From: Clostridium sporogenes
GTDB lineage: Bacteria; Bacillota; Clostridia; Clostridiales; Clostridiaceae
NCBI RefSeq assembly: GCF_001020205.1
Contig: NZ_CP011663.1
Location: 558,001-622,000, forward strand
Direction: 5' to 3'
DNA length: 64,000 nucleotides
Shown: piece after piece, positions 26,945 through 36,215 of the stretch
How the letters are laid out: each line of letters begins with the position of its first letter
Position numbering within the stretch: the first letter of the stretch is position 1
Notes under the pieces: generated by a model
Databases searched by the model: none
Seen by the model: the letters and a program-made list of their open reading frames with translations, nothing else
What the model was told of the DNA's origin: nothing
Translations under genes and position numbers: made by a program

Positions 26945-27571
26945 GTGATTAAGGTTTTAATTGCAGATGACGATGTTTTTATAAGGGAAAGTTTAAGTAT
27001 AATATTGGATATGGATGAAGATATAAAAATAGAGAAAACAGTAGAAAATGGATTGCAAGCAGTAGAATATTGCAGAAATAATAAAATAGATATAGCGCTT
27101 TTAGATATAAGAATGCCTGTAATGAATGGAGTAGAAGCTACAAAAATAATAAGCAAAGAAGGTTATGGAAAGGTTTTAATATTAACTACTTTTGATGAGG
27201 ATGATTACATAAGAGAAGCTCTTCATTTTGGAGCTAAGGGATATATTTTAAAAAACAATACTCCGGATATTATAATAGATACTATAAAAATGGTTTATAA
27301 AGGTAACTCTGTTATACAAGATGTGGTTATGGATAAAGTGCTTAGTTCTTGTAATTCTAATACTAAAAATATTGATAAAGATATGTTCTCAAAAAGGGAG
27401 ATGGATGTAATAGAGTGTATATCAGAAGGATTATCTAATAAAGAAATATCAGCAAAATTATTTATTTCAGAAGGAACTGTAAAAAATTATATAAGTTCTA
27501 TTTTATCTAAGACTGGTTTAGAACATAGAACTCAAATAGCTATATATTGTTTAAAGGGACAAATTAGGTGA
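26945..27571 (+). CDS. NarL/LuxR-type response regulator
   Basis: A 208-residue protein if started at the GTG at 26945, which sits 6 bp after GGGGGG; the ATG at 26921 would place the ribosome site inside the gene. The receiver has acidic pair ADDD, phospho-acceptor ALLDIRMPVMNG, Thr in LTTFDEDD and Lys in GYILKNN. The C-terminal LuxR helix-turn-helix is FSKREMDVIECISEGLSNKE followed by SEGTVKNYISSILSKTGL. It is probably activated by the adjacent kinase and controls the ABC genes at 28142-31355. A terminator-like hairpin and an inverted copy of the dispersed repeat separate it from them. Confidence 0.9.
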   Translation: MIKVLIADDDVFIRESLSIILDMDEDIKIEKTVENGLQAVEYCRNNKIDIALLDIRMPVMNGVEATKIISKEGYGKVLILTTFDEDDYIREALHFGAKGYILKNNTPDIIIDTIKMVYKGNSVIQDVVMDKVLSSCNSNTKNIDKDMFSKREMDVIECISEGLSNKEISAKLFISEGTVKNYISSILSKTGLEHRTQIAIYCLKGQIR

Positions 27572-27738
27572 TTTTTAGATTTATATAGGATTTGCTTACA
27601 AAGATACTCGTTCCAGTTAAAGCTTAGAAGAACTTATTCAAAGATATAGTTTTCGTTATTTATAATATTTAATAATATAAAGATATTGTGGTAGGTAGGA
27701 ACGGGATAATTAAATATATTACTTTCGTCATACATATA

Positions 27739-27778
27739 AAATGACCTTTTACACTGATGTGAAGGGTCATTTTTTTAT
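27739..27778 (+). terminator. Terminator after the response regulator
   Basis: AAAATGACCTTT...GAAGGGTCATTTTTTT, a stem with a long T run. Confidence 0.85.
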
Positions 27779-27785
27779 AGAATTA

Positions 27786-27873
27786 AGTTATCCGATGATT
27801 ACCCGCTCTAATACTTCCATCTTTTTCAAAGTAAGAGTAAACAGCGGATACGTCCCTAGAAATCTGTTTATAA
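27786..27873 (-). repeat. Dispersed multi-hairpin repeat, copy C (shortened)
   Basis: Read on the minus strand it starts TTATAAACAGATTTCTAGGG, continues ACGTATCCGCTGTTTACTCT and ends AGAGCGGGTAATCATCGGAT. It lacks the internal hairpin block found after TTATAAACAG in copy B, so the left end joins directly to AGGGACGTA. It sits between the response-regulator terminator and the ABC genes. Confidence 0.75.
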
Positions 27874-28141
27874 ACTAAGTTCTAATTTAGTTTAATTAAA
27901 CCATTATATCAGCAAGGGTTTGCTTAAAAATATACTTTACTAGATCTGATAATCACTAACAGAGTTTTTAGGAGATTGTTTCTTATTAATAAAGGATATA
28001 GATATATCAATAGCAGGTAAAAAGTATTGGGAAATTATAATTTTGTTAAGCTACTTGTTAAATATATGAAATAATATAGAAAGGAAGTGAATATTTAGTG
28101 GCATGTATAGATTAAATGCATTGTCTCACTAAAGATAATTT

Positions 28142-29077
28142 ATGAATATTGTTAAAATATATAATTTGAGTAAGAACTTTAAGAAAGTTACAGCTTTAGA
28201 TAATGTAAGTTTAGAAATAAAAGAAGGAGAAATATATGGACTTTTGGGTCCAAATGGTGCAGGTAAAAGTACCATGATAAATATAATTAGTGGACTATTA
28301 AATTTTAATAAAGGAAATATTGAAATTTTAGGTAAAGATATAAAAAATAATATGAGAGAAATTAAGAAAAATATCGGTGTAGTTCCTCAGGATATAGCTT
28401 TATATAAAGAACTTACTGCCTATGAAAATATTAAATTTTTTACTTCTCTATATGGTTTTAAAGGAGAAGAGTTAAAAAATAGAGTGGAAAAAGCATTGGA
28501 ATTTGTTGGACTAAAGGATAGGGCTAAGGGACATCCTAATGAATTTTCTGGGGGAATGAAAAGAAGATTAAATATTGCTTGTGCTATTTCTCACACACCT
28601 AAATTAATAATAATGGATGAACCTACAGTAGGTATAGATCCACAATCAAGAAATCACATATTACAATCAGTAAAAAAACTTAATGAGATGGGATCAACCA
28701 TAATATATACTAGTCACTACATGGAGGAAGTTGAAGAAATATGTACTAATATAGGAATAATAGATCATGGTAAATTGGTGGCAGAGGGTACAAAGGAAGA
28801 ATTAAAAGCAATAGTTAGAGATAAAAACACAGTATATATAACAGTTGGTGGAATAGAAAATATTGATGAAAAAGAAATAAAAAATATAAATGGAGTTACT
28901 GATGTACAGGTGAAAAATAATTTAATAAAAATAGATAGCTATAAAGAGGTAAATAATCTAGATAAAATAATTTTATTTTTTACTAATAAAAATATCCCTA
29001 TTAAAAATGTTGAAACTAAAAATCCAGATTTAGAAACTGTATTTTTAAGTTTAACAGGAAGAAAATTAAGAGATTAA
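28142..29077 (+). CDS. ABC exporter ATPase, LnrL-like, paralogue of ClosG
   Basis: A 311-residue ATPase with Walker A GPNGAGKST, VPQDIA, signature EFSGGMKRRLN, Walker B KLIIMDEPTVGID, TSHYMEEVE and a C-terminal extension ending PDLETVFLSLTGRKLRD. By eye it matches ClosG (21326-22258) along its whole length, including long identical stretches such as PTVGIDPQSRNHIL. No good ribosome site precedes the ATG. A short frame (28103-28132, MYRLNALSH) with AAGGAAGTGA upstream lies just before it in the same phase and might be a leader peptide. It is expected to be driven by the upstream two-component system. Confidence 0.9.
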   Translation: MNIVKIYNLSKNFKKVTALDNVSLEIKEGEIYGLLGPNGAGKSTMINIISGLLNFNKGNIEILGKDIKNNMREIKKNIGVVPQDIALYKELTAYENIKFFTSLYGFKGEELKNRVEKALEFVGLKDRAKGHPNEFSGGMKRRLNIACAISHTPKLIIMDEPTVGIDPQSRNHILQSVKKLNEMGSTIIYTSHYMEEVEEICTNIGIIDHGKLVAEGTKEELKAIVRDKNTVYITVGGIENIDEKEIKNINGVTDVQVKNNLIKIDSYKEVNNLDKIILFFTNKNIPIKNVETKNPDLETVFLSLTGRKLRD

Positions 29078-29088
29078 GGGTGAGGTAA

Positions 29089-30207
29089 ATGAAGTTTTTA
29101 AATATAGCTATTAATGAAATAAAAATTAATTTTAGAGATAAAAAAAGTATGATAATGTTTATAATTTGGCCTATTATGCTTATTACAGTGCTAGGATTTT
29201 CTTTAAATAGTGCTTTTAATAAAATTGATTTATTCCAGGATACTAAAATTGTATATACTATGGGAGAAAATACAAAGAATAAACAAGCATTTGAAGAATT
29301 TTTAGATATAATAAAAAAACAAGGAATAGAAATTTATCAAGAAAATAATACAAAAATAGCTAAGGAGAAAGTTCAAAATAAAGAGTATATTTGTTATTTT
29401 AATTTTCATAAAGAGGGTAATAAAATTGATTTTTATAAAAATGATAAATATAGTTCACAGGCTTCAGTAGTAGAAGTAATAGCAAATAGCTTTATTAAAA
29501 AATATAATACGGTGGTGGAGGTAATAAGAATAAATCCCACACTTATTAAAAAAGATAATATAAATAAATATGTGGAAATAGAATCCTTAGAAAATAAAAA
29601 AACTCCTAGTTCTTTGGAATATTATGCTGTAACTATGATAGTAATGATAATTCTATATATATCCTTAGCAGCAGTGAATTCTTTTGGCAACGAGTATACT
29701 AGGAATACTATAATTAAGTTAACTTCTTCTCCTGCCTCAAAACATGAGATATTTATAGGAAAAGTATTAGGGCTAATTTTTGTATCTATAATACAAATTT
29801 TATTGGTATTTTTATTTAGTAAATATGCATTAAAAGTATATTGGGGAAAAAGTGAAGGAATAATACTTTTAGTTTTGCTATCAGAAATAATTATGGCTAT
29901 ATTTGCAGGAATATCTATAATATATTTATTCAAAAAACAAAGTGTAGCAGAATCATTTTTAAATGGTATATTGCCCTTTATAACATTTTTGGGAGGTGGG
30001 TATACACCTATAGATTTTCAGGAGAGTAAAGTGTTAGGATTGATTTATGATTTTAATATATTTAGCAAGATTAAGGATGCTATATTTAATAGTATGTTTT
30101 TTAATAATAATGATTTAAGCTATAAAATTATTATTATAAATTTATCTATAGCATTTATATTTTTAAGTATCTCCTCTTTAAATTTTAGTAGAAGGGAGGC
30201 AATATAA
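29089..30207 (+). CDS. ABC-2 type permease, LnrM-like
   Basis: A 372-residue protein, ATG after AAGGGTGAGGTAA, 11 bp from the ATPase gene. It has an N-terminal helix (IMFIIWPIMLITVLGFSL), a ~150-residue external domain and five C-terminal helices with FLGGGYTPIDF, parallel to FLGGGYVPLEP in ClosH. Its stop shares a base with the next gene's start (TAATG), so the two permeases are co-translated. Together with the ATPase it should form an exporter or remover of membrane-active compounds. Confidence 0.87.
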   Translation: MKFLNIAINEIKINFRDKKSMIMFIIWPIMLITVLGFSLNSAFNKIDLFQDTKIVYTMGENTKNKQAFEEFLDIIKKQGIEIYQENNTKIAKEKVQNKEYICYFNFHKEGNKIDFYKNDKYSSQASVVEVIANSFIKKYNTVVEVIRINPTLIKKDNINKYVEIESLENKKTPSSLEYYAVTMIVMIILYISLAAVNSFGNEYTRNTIIKLTSSPASKHEIFIGKVLGLIFVSIIQILLVFLFSKYALKVYWGKSEGIILLVLLSEIIMAIFAGISIIYLFKKQSVAESFLNGILPFITFLGGGYTPIDFQESKVLGLIYDFNIFSKIKDAIFNSMFFNNNDLSYKIIIINLSIAFIFLSISSLNFSRREAI

Positions 30208-31355
30208 TGAGGGAAAGTTTATTAATAGTTTTTAACACGATAAAAGTAGCTATGAAGAAAAAAAGTACTCTTTGGATAACTTTTGTATTACCAATTATAT
30301 TAGCAGTATTTATGATAATAATGAATACTAGTGGTGGAAGAGATATAAAAATTGGTATAAATAATAAGGACACTGGAATAATATCTAAAAAATTAATAAA
30401 GTACGTAGAAAAAAGAGATAGATTTAAAATAGTAAACCTAGATGAAAAAGAAATAAATAATTTTATTTCAAAGGAAAAGGTAGATTGTGTAATAGTTATA
30501 CCAAAGGATTTTTCAGAAGAAGTATACAATAATAATATAAAAAAAATAAAAATAGTATCTATAAAAGGATCTGAAGTTACGGGTTTATTAGAGAATTATT
30601 TAAATATATATATAGATAATTTAAAAATTATAGGTAACCTTCATAAGGGTGATAAAAAAAGTTTTGATGAATTTTATAATAAGACTGAAAACGGAATACT
30701 TAAACTTAATGTAGAAAAAGTTAAAGATAAATCTAGAGAAAAAGAATTAAGCTATATAACTATAGGAATGTTATTGATGTTTGTATTAACTTCCTCTTCT
30801 AATATAAGTAAGTTTATATTAGAAGAAAGAAAAAATAAAACCTATAATAGAATTGCAACAACTCCTGTAAGTCCTAAGCAATATATCTTGGGAAATATAC
30901 TCTGTAATTTTATGTTTAGTTTAATTCAAATAATTATAGTTATGGTTATAGTAGACAAATATGTATTAAAAGAAAATCTTATTGGAAGTAAAAATCTTAT
31001 AATACTTTTAACATTAATTATGTTTTCTATAGTTGCTATTTCTCTTAGTATATTTATAGTAACTATTTGTAAATCTTCATCAGAAGCCTCTAATTTAAGT
31101 GTAATAGTTACAGTATTAAGTACAATGATAGGAGGAGGCTTTTGGGAAATAAAAATAATGCCAAAATTTATGCAGAATTTAGCTAGCTTTACACCACAAA
31201 AATGGGCTATTGATGCTATTTTTAAAATAAATACTGGAGCTAATTTTAAAGATATAGGTATAAATATGTTAATTTTAATATTGTTTGCAAGTACATTTTT
31301 CATCATTACGGTATATAAGCTAAAAATGGAAAATAAGACAGAGGAGTTTATATAA
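30207..31355 (+). CDS. ABC-2 type permease, LnrN-like
   Basis: A 382-residue permease overlapping the previous stop by one base (ribosome site GAAGGGAGG). The topology is as in ClosI: N-terminal helix (LWITFVLPIILAVFMIIMN), external domain, five C-terminal helices. It includes IGGGFWEIKIMPKFMQNLA, matching the same place in ClosI, and AVIVIPKDF-like segments are shared near residue 95. This is the last gene of the module; a hairpin follows at 31366. Confidence 0.87.
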   Translation: MRESLLIVFNTIKVAMKKKSTLWITFVLPIILAVFMIIMNTSGGRDIKIGINNKDTGIISKKLIKYVEKRDRFKIVNLDEKEINNFISKEKVDCVIVIPKDFSEEVYNNNIKKIKIVSIKGSEVTGLLENYLNIYIDNLKIIGNLHKGDKKSFDEFYNKTENGILKLNVEKVKDKSREKELSYITIGMLLMFVLTSSSNISKFILEERKNKTYNRIATTPVSPKQYILGNILCNFMFSLIQIIIVMVIVDKYVLKENLIGSKNLIILLTLIMFSIVAISLSIFIVTICKSSSEASNLSVIVTVLSTMIGGGFWEIKIMPKFMQNLASFTPQKWAIDAIFKINTGANFKDIGINMLILILFASTFFIITVYKLKMENKTEEFI

Positions 31356-31365
31356 ATTAAAGAAA

Positions 31366-31408
31366 AAAGTCTAGGATCATATATTTCAAAATAGATCCCT
31401 AGACTTTA
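31366..31408. terminator. Bidirectional terminator
   Basis: AAAGTCTAGGATC pairs with GATCCCTAGACTTT (one bulge), with A and T runs on either side, between converging genes. Confidence 0.8.
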
Positions 31409-31465
31409 ATAGTTTATTAGTACTATAGTTTTTATAATTTTATATATTATAAATTATTTTTTGTT

Positions 31466-31951
31466 TTATTCATCTTTAGTTATTTTTTCAGGCTTATCAT
31501 AAACCATGTCAGCTTTAATAGATACTTCTTTTAATTTTTCTTTTAAGCTTTCTATATTTTGCTGTATATCGGCTAAATCATATTTTGAAACATTATAGTG
31601 TAAATAAAGATCTTCAAAAGATTTAGCTATATCAACAAAATCCTTTCCGGTATTAATGAACTTATTGAATTTATTACTATTTTTTGCATTTTCAAACTTA
31701 GATATATCTACTTTTATAGTGTTTATTACATCTTCTTCTTTCTCAAACTGTCCAATAGTTACATTGTAGGGAGAAATTCTTTCTAAAAAATATTTATTTT
31801 TTTTATCTAAGTGATACATGTATTTTATCTTCACAGAGTCTATGGTAAATTCTACATAGCATACTATTCCTGTTATTCTATGAATTTTAGCCCCCATTTG
31901 TTCTAGTAAAAAAGTTAACATTGAATTTTTTACTTTCATATAATTGTCCAT
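31466..31951 (-). CDS. Hypothetical protein, 161 residues
   Basis: ATG lies behind AGGGGGGATTTTAA (minus strand). It is a soluble protein without a signal peptide or membrane helix. The N-terminal ~70 residues look alpha/beta (MGAKIHRITGIVCYVEFTI, KIKYMYHLDKKNKYFLERI). Residues ~95-160 are charged helix, probably coiled coil (DIQQNIESLKEKLKEVSIKA). I do not recognise the family. It stands alone, convergent with the ABC module and 99 bp before the ArsB/NhaD-type permease gene on the same strand. Confidence 0.7.
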   Translation of the reverse strand: MDNYMKVKNSMLTFLLEQMGAKIHRITGIVCYVEFTIDSVKIKYMYHLDKKNKYFLERISPYNVTIGQFEKEEDVINTIKVDISKFENAKNSNKFNKFINTGKDFVDIAKSFEDLYLHYNVSKYDLADIQQNIESLKEKLKEVSIKADMVYDKPEKITKDE

Positions 31952-32050
31952 TTAAAATCCCCCCTATAAATTAAATGAGTTAATCTTTGATTATATTATA
32001 ACACTAAGAAATCAGTATTATGAATAAATTTCAAAATATTGTAAATTTAT

Positions 32051-33337
32051 TTAGAGAAAAAATAGTAAGAGATAAGCAGTACATATTATTATTGATACTA
32101 TCATTACAGGGAAACCAAGTTTAAAGTAGTCTTTGAAAGAAATCTTATAGCCACTTTTTTCTGCTATACCTATTACAACTAAGTTAGCAGAAGCTCCAAT
32201 CATAGTTCCATTTCCACCAAGACAAGCACCTAAAGATAATGCCCACCAAAGTGGAGCTACATCCATACCGCCCATAGTGCCCATGGCTTTTATTAAAGGT
32301 ATCATAGTAGCTACAAAAGGAATATTATCTATAAATGCAGAGGCAAAAGCAGATATCCAAAGCACAAATATTCCTGTCATAACTAAGTGACCTTTTGTTA
32401 CTGATAAAGTTTTTTGTGCTAAAACTTCCATAATACCTACATCCTCTAAAACCCCAGTCATTATAAATAAACCTATGAAAAAGAATATAGTACCCCATTC
32501 TGTTTCTTGTAGTATTTCATCTGGTTCTACCTTACTTATAGCTAATAATATAGCAGAACCAGCAATAGCAATAGTCGCAGATTCAAAACCTAAAGAACCA
32601 TGAAGCAAAAATCCTACTAAAGTTAGGGCTAGTACTGTTAGAGATTTTTTCATAAGTGACATATCACGAATAGCTTTACTTTCATCTAAAGCCATAATTT
32701 TTTTCTTATCCTCTTCAGAAGTTTTCATAGAATTTTTATATAATTGTTTTATCCCTAATAATGTAACTAAAAGTATTATTACTATTACAGGCGCTAAGTT
32801 TTTAACAAAATCTAAAAAACTTAATCCTGCAGCACTTCCTATCATTAGGTTCGGTGGATCCCCTATTAAAGTAGCAGTACCTCCTATATTAGATGCAAAT
32901 ATTTCACACATTAAAAAAGGAATAGGATCTATTTCTAATGTTTTAGTTATAACTAAGGTTACAGGTACTATTAAAAGTACAGTAGTAACATTATCTAATA
33001 GTCCAGATAAAATAGCAGTTATTATAGAAAACAGTATTAATATTTTAATAGGATTTCCCTTAGAAAATTTAGCTGCTTTTATAGCTATGTATTCGAAGAC
33101 ACCGGTCCTTTTAGTTATATTTACTATAATCATCATTCCAACTAATAAACCTATGGTATTAAAATCAATTTTTAAGAAAGCCTTTTCTTGGGTGATTAAT
33201 TTTAATATAAGCATAATGGCAGCTCCGCTTAGAGAAGCAACAACTCTGTTTACTTTTTCTGAAATAATCAATGCGTAAACTATTATAAATATAATTGCTG
33301 GAAGTATCATGTTAAAATTATTAAATATTTCAATCAT
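32051..33337 (-). CDS. ArsB/NhaD-superfamily ion permease
   Basis: A 428-residue membrane protein with about eleven helices, ATG behind TATAGGGGGATG. Characteristic signatures are GLLDNVTTVLLIVPVTLVI, the NIGGTATLIGDPPNLMIG motif, SAFIDNIPFVATMIPLI, and GACLGGNGTMIGASANLV near the C-terminus. They form the inverted repeat of the ion-transporter (IT) superfamily: ArsB, NhaD, and P-protein-like proteins. It could export arsenite or exchange Na+/H+ or organic anions. No ars genes lie nearby, so the substrate is open. It forms a lone unit on the minus strand. Confidence 0.85.
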   Translation of the reverse strand: MIEIFNNFNMILPAIIFIIVYALIISEKVNRVVASLSGAAIMLILKLITQEKAFLKIDFNTIGLLVGMMIIVNITKRTGVFEYIAIKAAKFSKGNPIKILILFSIITAILSGLLDNVTTVLLIVPVTLVITKTLEIDPIPFLMCEIFASNIGGTATLIGDPPNLMIGSAAGLSFLDFVKNLAPVIVIILLVTLLGIKQLYKNSMKTSEEDKKKIMALDESKAIRDMSLMKKSLTVLALTLVGFLLHGSLGFESATIAIAGSAILLAISKVEPDEILQETEWGTIFFFIGLFIMTGVLEDVGIMEVLAQKTLSVTKGHLVMTGIFVLWISAFASAFIDNIPFVATMIPLIKAMGTMGGMDVAPLWWALSLGACLGGNGTMIGASANLVVIGIAEKSGYKISFKDYFKLGFPVMIVSIIICTAYLLLFFL

Positions 33338-33436
33338 CCCCCTATAAAAATTTTTAGTACATACCTTTAGATTTTAATACTAATTTTCAAATAAATAAAG
33401 ACCTTTTTGATTAATTATATATTTAACAAAGATTCC

Positions 33437-34723
33437 TTATTTTATTGATTTTTCCAATTCATTATAAAGATATTTAACACCTTTGTGCCAATTAGTATCT
33501 TCAGCGTATGTATTATTTACCCATTTAAAAGGGTCTTGCCCTTTAGGCATAGTTTTTAATAAATTAAACACAGTTCTTGCTGCTATTCTAGAGGAATCTT
33601 TAATATTAGAATTATACTCCTCCCAACTATGAAAAACATTGAATGGATTATTTGCTATTTTTTTAGCAGACTTATTATTTTTAGGCACAAAGCCCTGTTC
33701 TTGTCCAGTTATTGCAAATAATATTAAAGGATTTATATCAAATTCCTCTGCAGTTGCTATTATAGATGAAAAATAAGGCTCTTCTGCTAATAAAGAATTT
33801 TTGGTATATAAATATTCCTTTAATTTTTTATTATTTAAAGTTTTATATTTAACATATTGGGGAAGGTTCTTATTTTTATCAAGAAGATTATTTTTTTTAG
33901 TTTTAACATTTTTATTTTCATAAACAATAATATTTTTACTATTAGTTTTAATGCTAGTATTTATATTTAATAAATATATAGATATTAAAGAAATAAATAA
34001 TATAGTTAATGCAAAAGCAATAGAGTTATTATAAAGTTTAAATATATTATTTTTATATAAAAGATCTATATTAAGTTTTTTAGTAATGTTTTTAGGATTA
34101 TATGTATCATTTATTATATTTGTTGGATTTTGTTTAATATTAATAACATTATTATTAAATTCTGCATGTATATTTTGTAGATAAATAGAATCATCTTCTT
34201 TAATTTTTATATCAGGTTGTTCATTTGAGAGCTTAGTGCTAGAATCTTTAGAACTAGAACTAGAACTAGAACTAGAACTAGAACTAGAACTAGAACTATC
34301 TTTAATTTTATTATTTTTTTCATCATATTTTAGTAAATTATTTGTATATAAATAATTCACTAAAGATTCTTTATCAGTTTTATTTTTTATATTAATATTA
34401 GTCCAATTTAATAATATTTCTAGGTTTTCTTTTTTTAAATCTGCATAATCTATATAAGAATAAAATATATCCCATAAATAAATGGAATCTTTATTTTTTA
34501 AAAAAGTATTTTTAAAAATAGTATTTTTTAAGTCTTTCTGTATTGATTTTGGAAAGAAACCTACTTTACTTTCAATAATATTATGAATAGTAGAAGATAC
34601 CATATAAGCTTTTTTTTGGCTATCTTCATCTTTATACTTAATATTTATAAATTTCTTGATTTTTTCAATATCATTTTTGCTTATAACTTTAGTGGTTTTT
34701 AATTCTTCTAAAAAATTACTCAT
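33437..34723 (-). CDS. Membrane-anchored glucosaminidase/lysozyme-like protein with a polyserine tract
   Basis: A 428-residue protein. Residues 1-~140 are charged and helical, of unknown fold. A run of about 17 serines follows (around residue 145-162), then a membrane helix (SIAFALTILFISLISIYLL, ~235-255). The C-terminal ~120 residues resemble a glucosaminidase or lysozyme-like fold (YFSSIIATAEEFDINPLILF, AITGQEQGF, and NPFNVFHSWEEYNSN, ending in a YAEDTNWHKGV segment). The Glu in GQEQGF is the candidate catalytic acid. The serine tract is encoded by eight TAGAAC hexamers (plus-strand reading). The cytoplasmic N-terminal domain with an external enzyme domain is unusual. Confidence 0.72.
   Translation of the reverse strand: MSNFLEELKTTKVISKNDIEKIKKFINIKYKDEDSQKKAYMVSSTIHNIIESKVGFFPKSIQKDLKNTIFKNTFLKNKDSIYLWDIFYSYIDYADLKKENLEILLNWTNINIKNKTDKESLVNYLYTNNLLKYDEKNNKIKDSSSSSSSSSSSSSSSSKDSSTKLSNEQPDIKIKEDDSIYLQNIHAEFNNNVINIKQNPTNIINDTYNPKNITKKLNIDLLYKNNIFKLYNNSIAFALTILFISLISIYLLNINTSIKTNSKNIIVYENKNVKTKKNNLLDKNKNLPQYVKYKTLNNKKLKEYLYTKNSLLAEEPYFSSIIATAEEFDINPLILFAITGQEQGFVPKNNKSAKKIANNPFNVFHSWEEYNSNIKDSSRIAARTVFNLLKTMPKGQDPFKWVNNTYAEDTNWHKGVKYLYNELEKSIK
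34249..34296. repeat. Hexanucleotide microsatellite, 8 copies, encoding polyserine
   Basis: Eight perfect copies of TAGAAC on the plus strand, read as alternating AGT/TCT serine codons on the coding strand. A change in copy number would alter the tract length but keep the frame. Confidence 0.9.
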
Positions 34724-34984
34724 AATATATATTCCTATATAATCCTTCCAATAATAATTCTACTAAATAGTATAATTATCGCCATATAATGAGCTTACTT
34801 AAATTATTATAGTAAATAATAGACATAATGTGAGGGAAGTACTAGTCCTGTAGTTACTTGTTAAAATAATTACAGCATAGTGAAGTTGTATTTTAAAATA
34901 TAATTAAATTATAGATTACTAATAATAATAGATGTTATGATATAATATTTCAGTAGTAGATTAAAAATATCTGGAGGTTAAAAG

Positions 34985-35638
34985 ATGAGACTTAGAAAGA
35001 AATGGTGGGCAAGACCAGAGATAGAAGCTAGTGATAAATTTGCATACGAACCTAAAGAACTAAAAGGAAAATGGAATAAGGAATTTAATAATAATAATGA
35101 TATACATTTAGAATTAGGTTGTGGAAGAGGAGGATTTATATCACAATTAGTAGAAAAAAATGAAGATATAAATTATGTAGGAATAGATTTAAAAGATGAA
35201 GTTATAGTTTATGCTATAAGAAAAGTTGAGGAAAAGGAAGAAGAAGCTAAAAGAAAACTTAAAAATATAAAATTTATTACAATGAATATAATGGGAATAG
35301 CAGAAGTATTTGATAAAGATGAAATAAGTAAAATATATATAAACTTTTGCAATCCTTGGCCAAAAGAAAGACATAATAAAAGAAGATTGACTCATACTAA
35401 ATTACTAACAGAATATAAAAAATTTTTAAAGCCAAATACAGAAATATGGTTTAAAACTGATGATAAAGAACTTTTTGAGGATTCACAGGAATATTTTAAG
35501 GAAAGTGGATTTAATATAGAATACATCACATATGATCTTCATAATAGTGACTTTAAAGAGAATATAAAAACAGAATATGAAACAAAATTTGAATCTATGG
35601 GAATGAAAATAATGTTTTTAAGAGCTAGATTATTATAA
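34985..35638 (+). CDS. trmB: tRNA (guanine-N7-)-methyltransferase
   Basis: A 217-residue SAM-dependent enzyme, ATG behind CTGGAGGTTAAAAG. The SAM-binding motif is LELGCGRGGFI, the conserved NFCNPWPKERHNKRRLTH loop (usually NFSDPWPK) binds tRNA, and the WFKTDDKELFEDS and late TEYETKF segments are hallmarks of TrmB. It makes m7G46 in the variable loop of many tRNAs. The length is as usual. A Cys replaces the usual Ser/Asp in the NF-x-x-PWPK motif (NFCNPWPK), which may be a lineage feature. Confidence 0.95.
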   Translation: MRLRKKWWARPEIEASDKFAYEPKELKGKWNKEFNNNNDIHLELGCGRGGFISQLVEKNEDINYVGIDLKDEVIVYAIRKVEEKEEEAKRKLKNIKFITMNIMGIAEVFDKDEISKIYINFCNPWPKERHNKRRLTHTKLLTEYKKFLKPNTEIWFKTDDKELFEDSQEYFKESGFNIEYITYDLHNSDFKENIKTEYETKFESMGMKIMFLRARLL

Positions 35639-35856
35639 AAGAATTTATATGTGATGAGCTGTAGTATAAATTATTTGTCATAGGATAGATGTTAGAGTTT
35701 ATGAAAACCACTTTAGAAAAATAAAGAGGGCTAATACATAAATTAAAAAATAATACTAAAAATTAATTAGAGAATTTTAAAAAATATATTTATAAAATAT
35801 ATAAATATATTTTTATTGGGAAACATAATAATATATCCTTAATTGGAGGTGTTATT

Positions 35857-36120
35857 ATGATTGGTGGTAACAATAATTTTGGTAAAGATATTGTAGCTCT
35901 AGTAAAAGATGGGAAAGGTGCCGTAACTGGTTATAAATTAAATAATGGTGAATTATTAACTAAAGAACAGGCCATAGAAAGAGCGGCAGAGGGAGAAATA
36001 AATGATGTAGTTATAGGTACAGCTCAAAATGGAGAACAATATTTACATGGTATACCAGAAAAAACTGGCGGAATAGATCTTCAAACATTACCAACTATAA
36101 AACAAAACTCATTTGAATAA
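35857..36120 (+). CDS. Small DUF3892-like protein
   Basis: An 87-residue soluble protein, ATG behind TTGGAGGTGTT. The middle (IVALVKDGKGAVTGYKLNN, then LLTKEQAIERAAEGEI and VVIGTAQNGEQYLHGIP) follows the DUF3892 pattern, a small beta-rich domain of unknown function. N- and C-terminal tails are short and polar. It is monocistronic with a strong terminator shared with tpx. Confidence 0.8.
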   Translation: MIGGNNNFGKDIVALVKDGKGAVTGYKLNNGELLTKEQAIERAAEGEINDVVIGTAQNGEQYLHGIPEKTGGIDLQTLPTIKQNSFE

Positions 36121-36145
36121 ATTTTAGTATTCTTTTAAATAATAT

Positions 36146-36186
36146 TAAAACAGGTATTTCTACAAATTAAGAAATACCTGTTTTAA
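36146..36186. terminator. Bidirectional terminator between the DUF3892 gene and tpx
   Basis: AAAACAGGTATTTC pairs perfectly with GAAATACCTGTTTT, with A/T runs on both sides. Confidence 0.9.
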
Positions 36187-36215
36187 TATATATGTTTAAA
36201 TAAGTTTATTTTATA

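Noticed and set aside
28103..28132. Nine-residue leader peptide before the Lnr-like ATPase
   Set aside because: The ribosome site is about 17 bases away and there is no terminator/antiterminator pair nearby; noted in the ATPase entry only.
27572..28141. Possible group I intron/IStron remnant around the inverted repeat copy
   Set aside because: No convincing P/Q/R/S core pairing and no TnpA/TnpB remnant could be found by eye.
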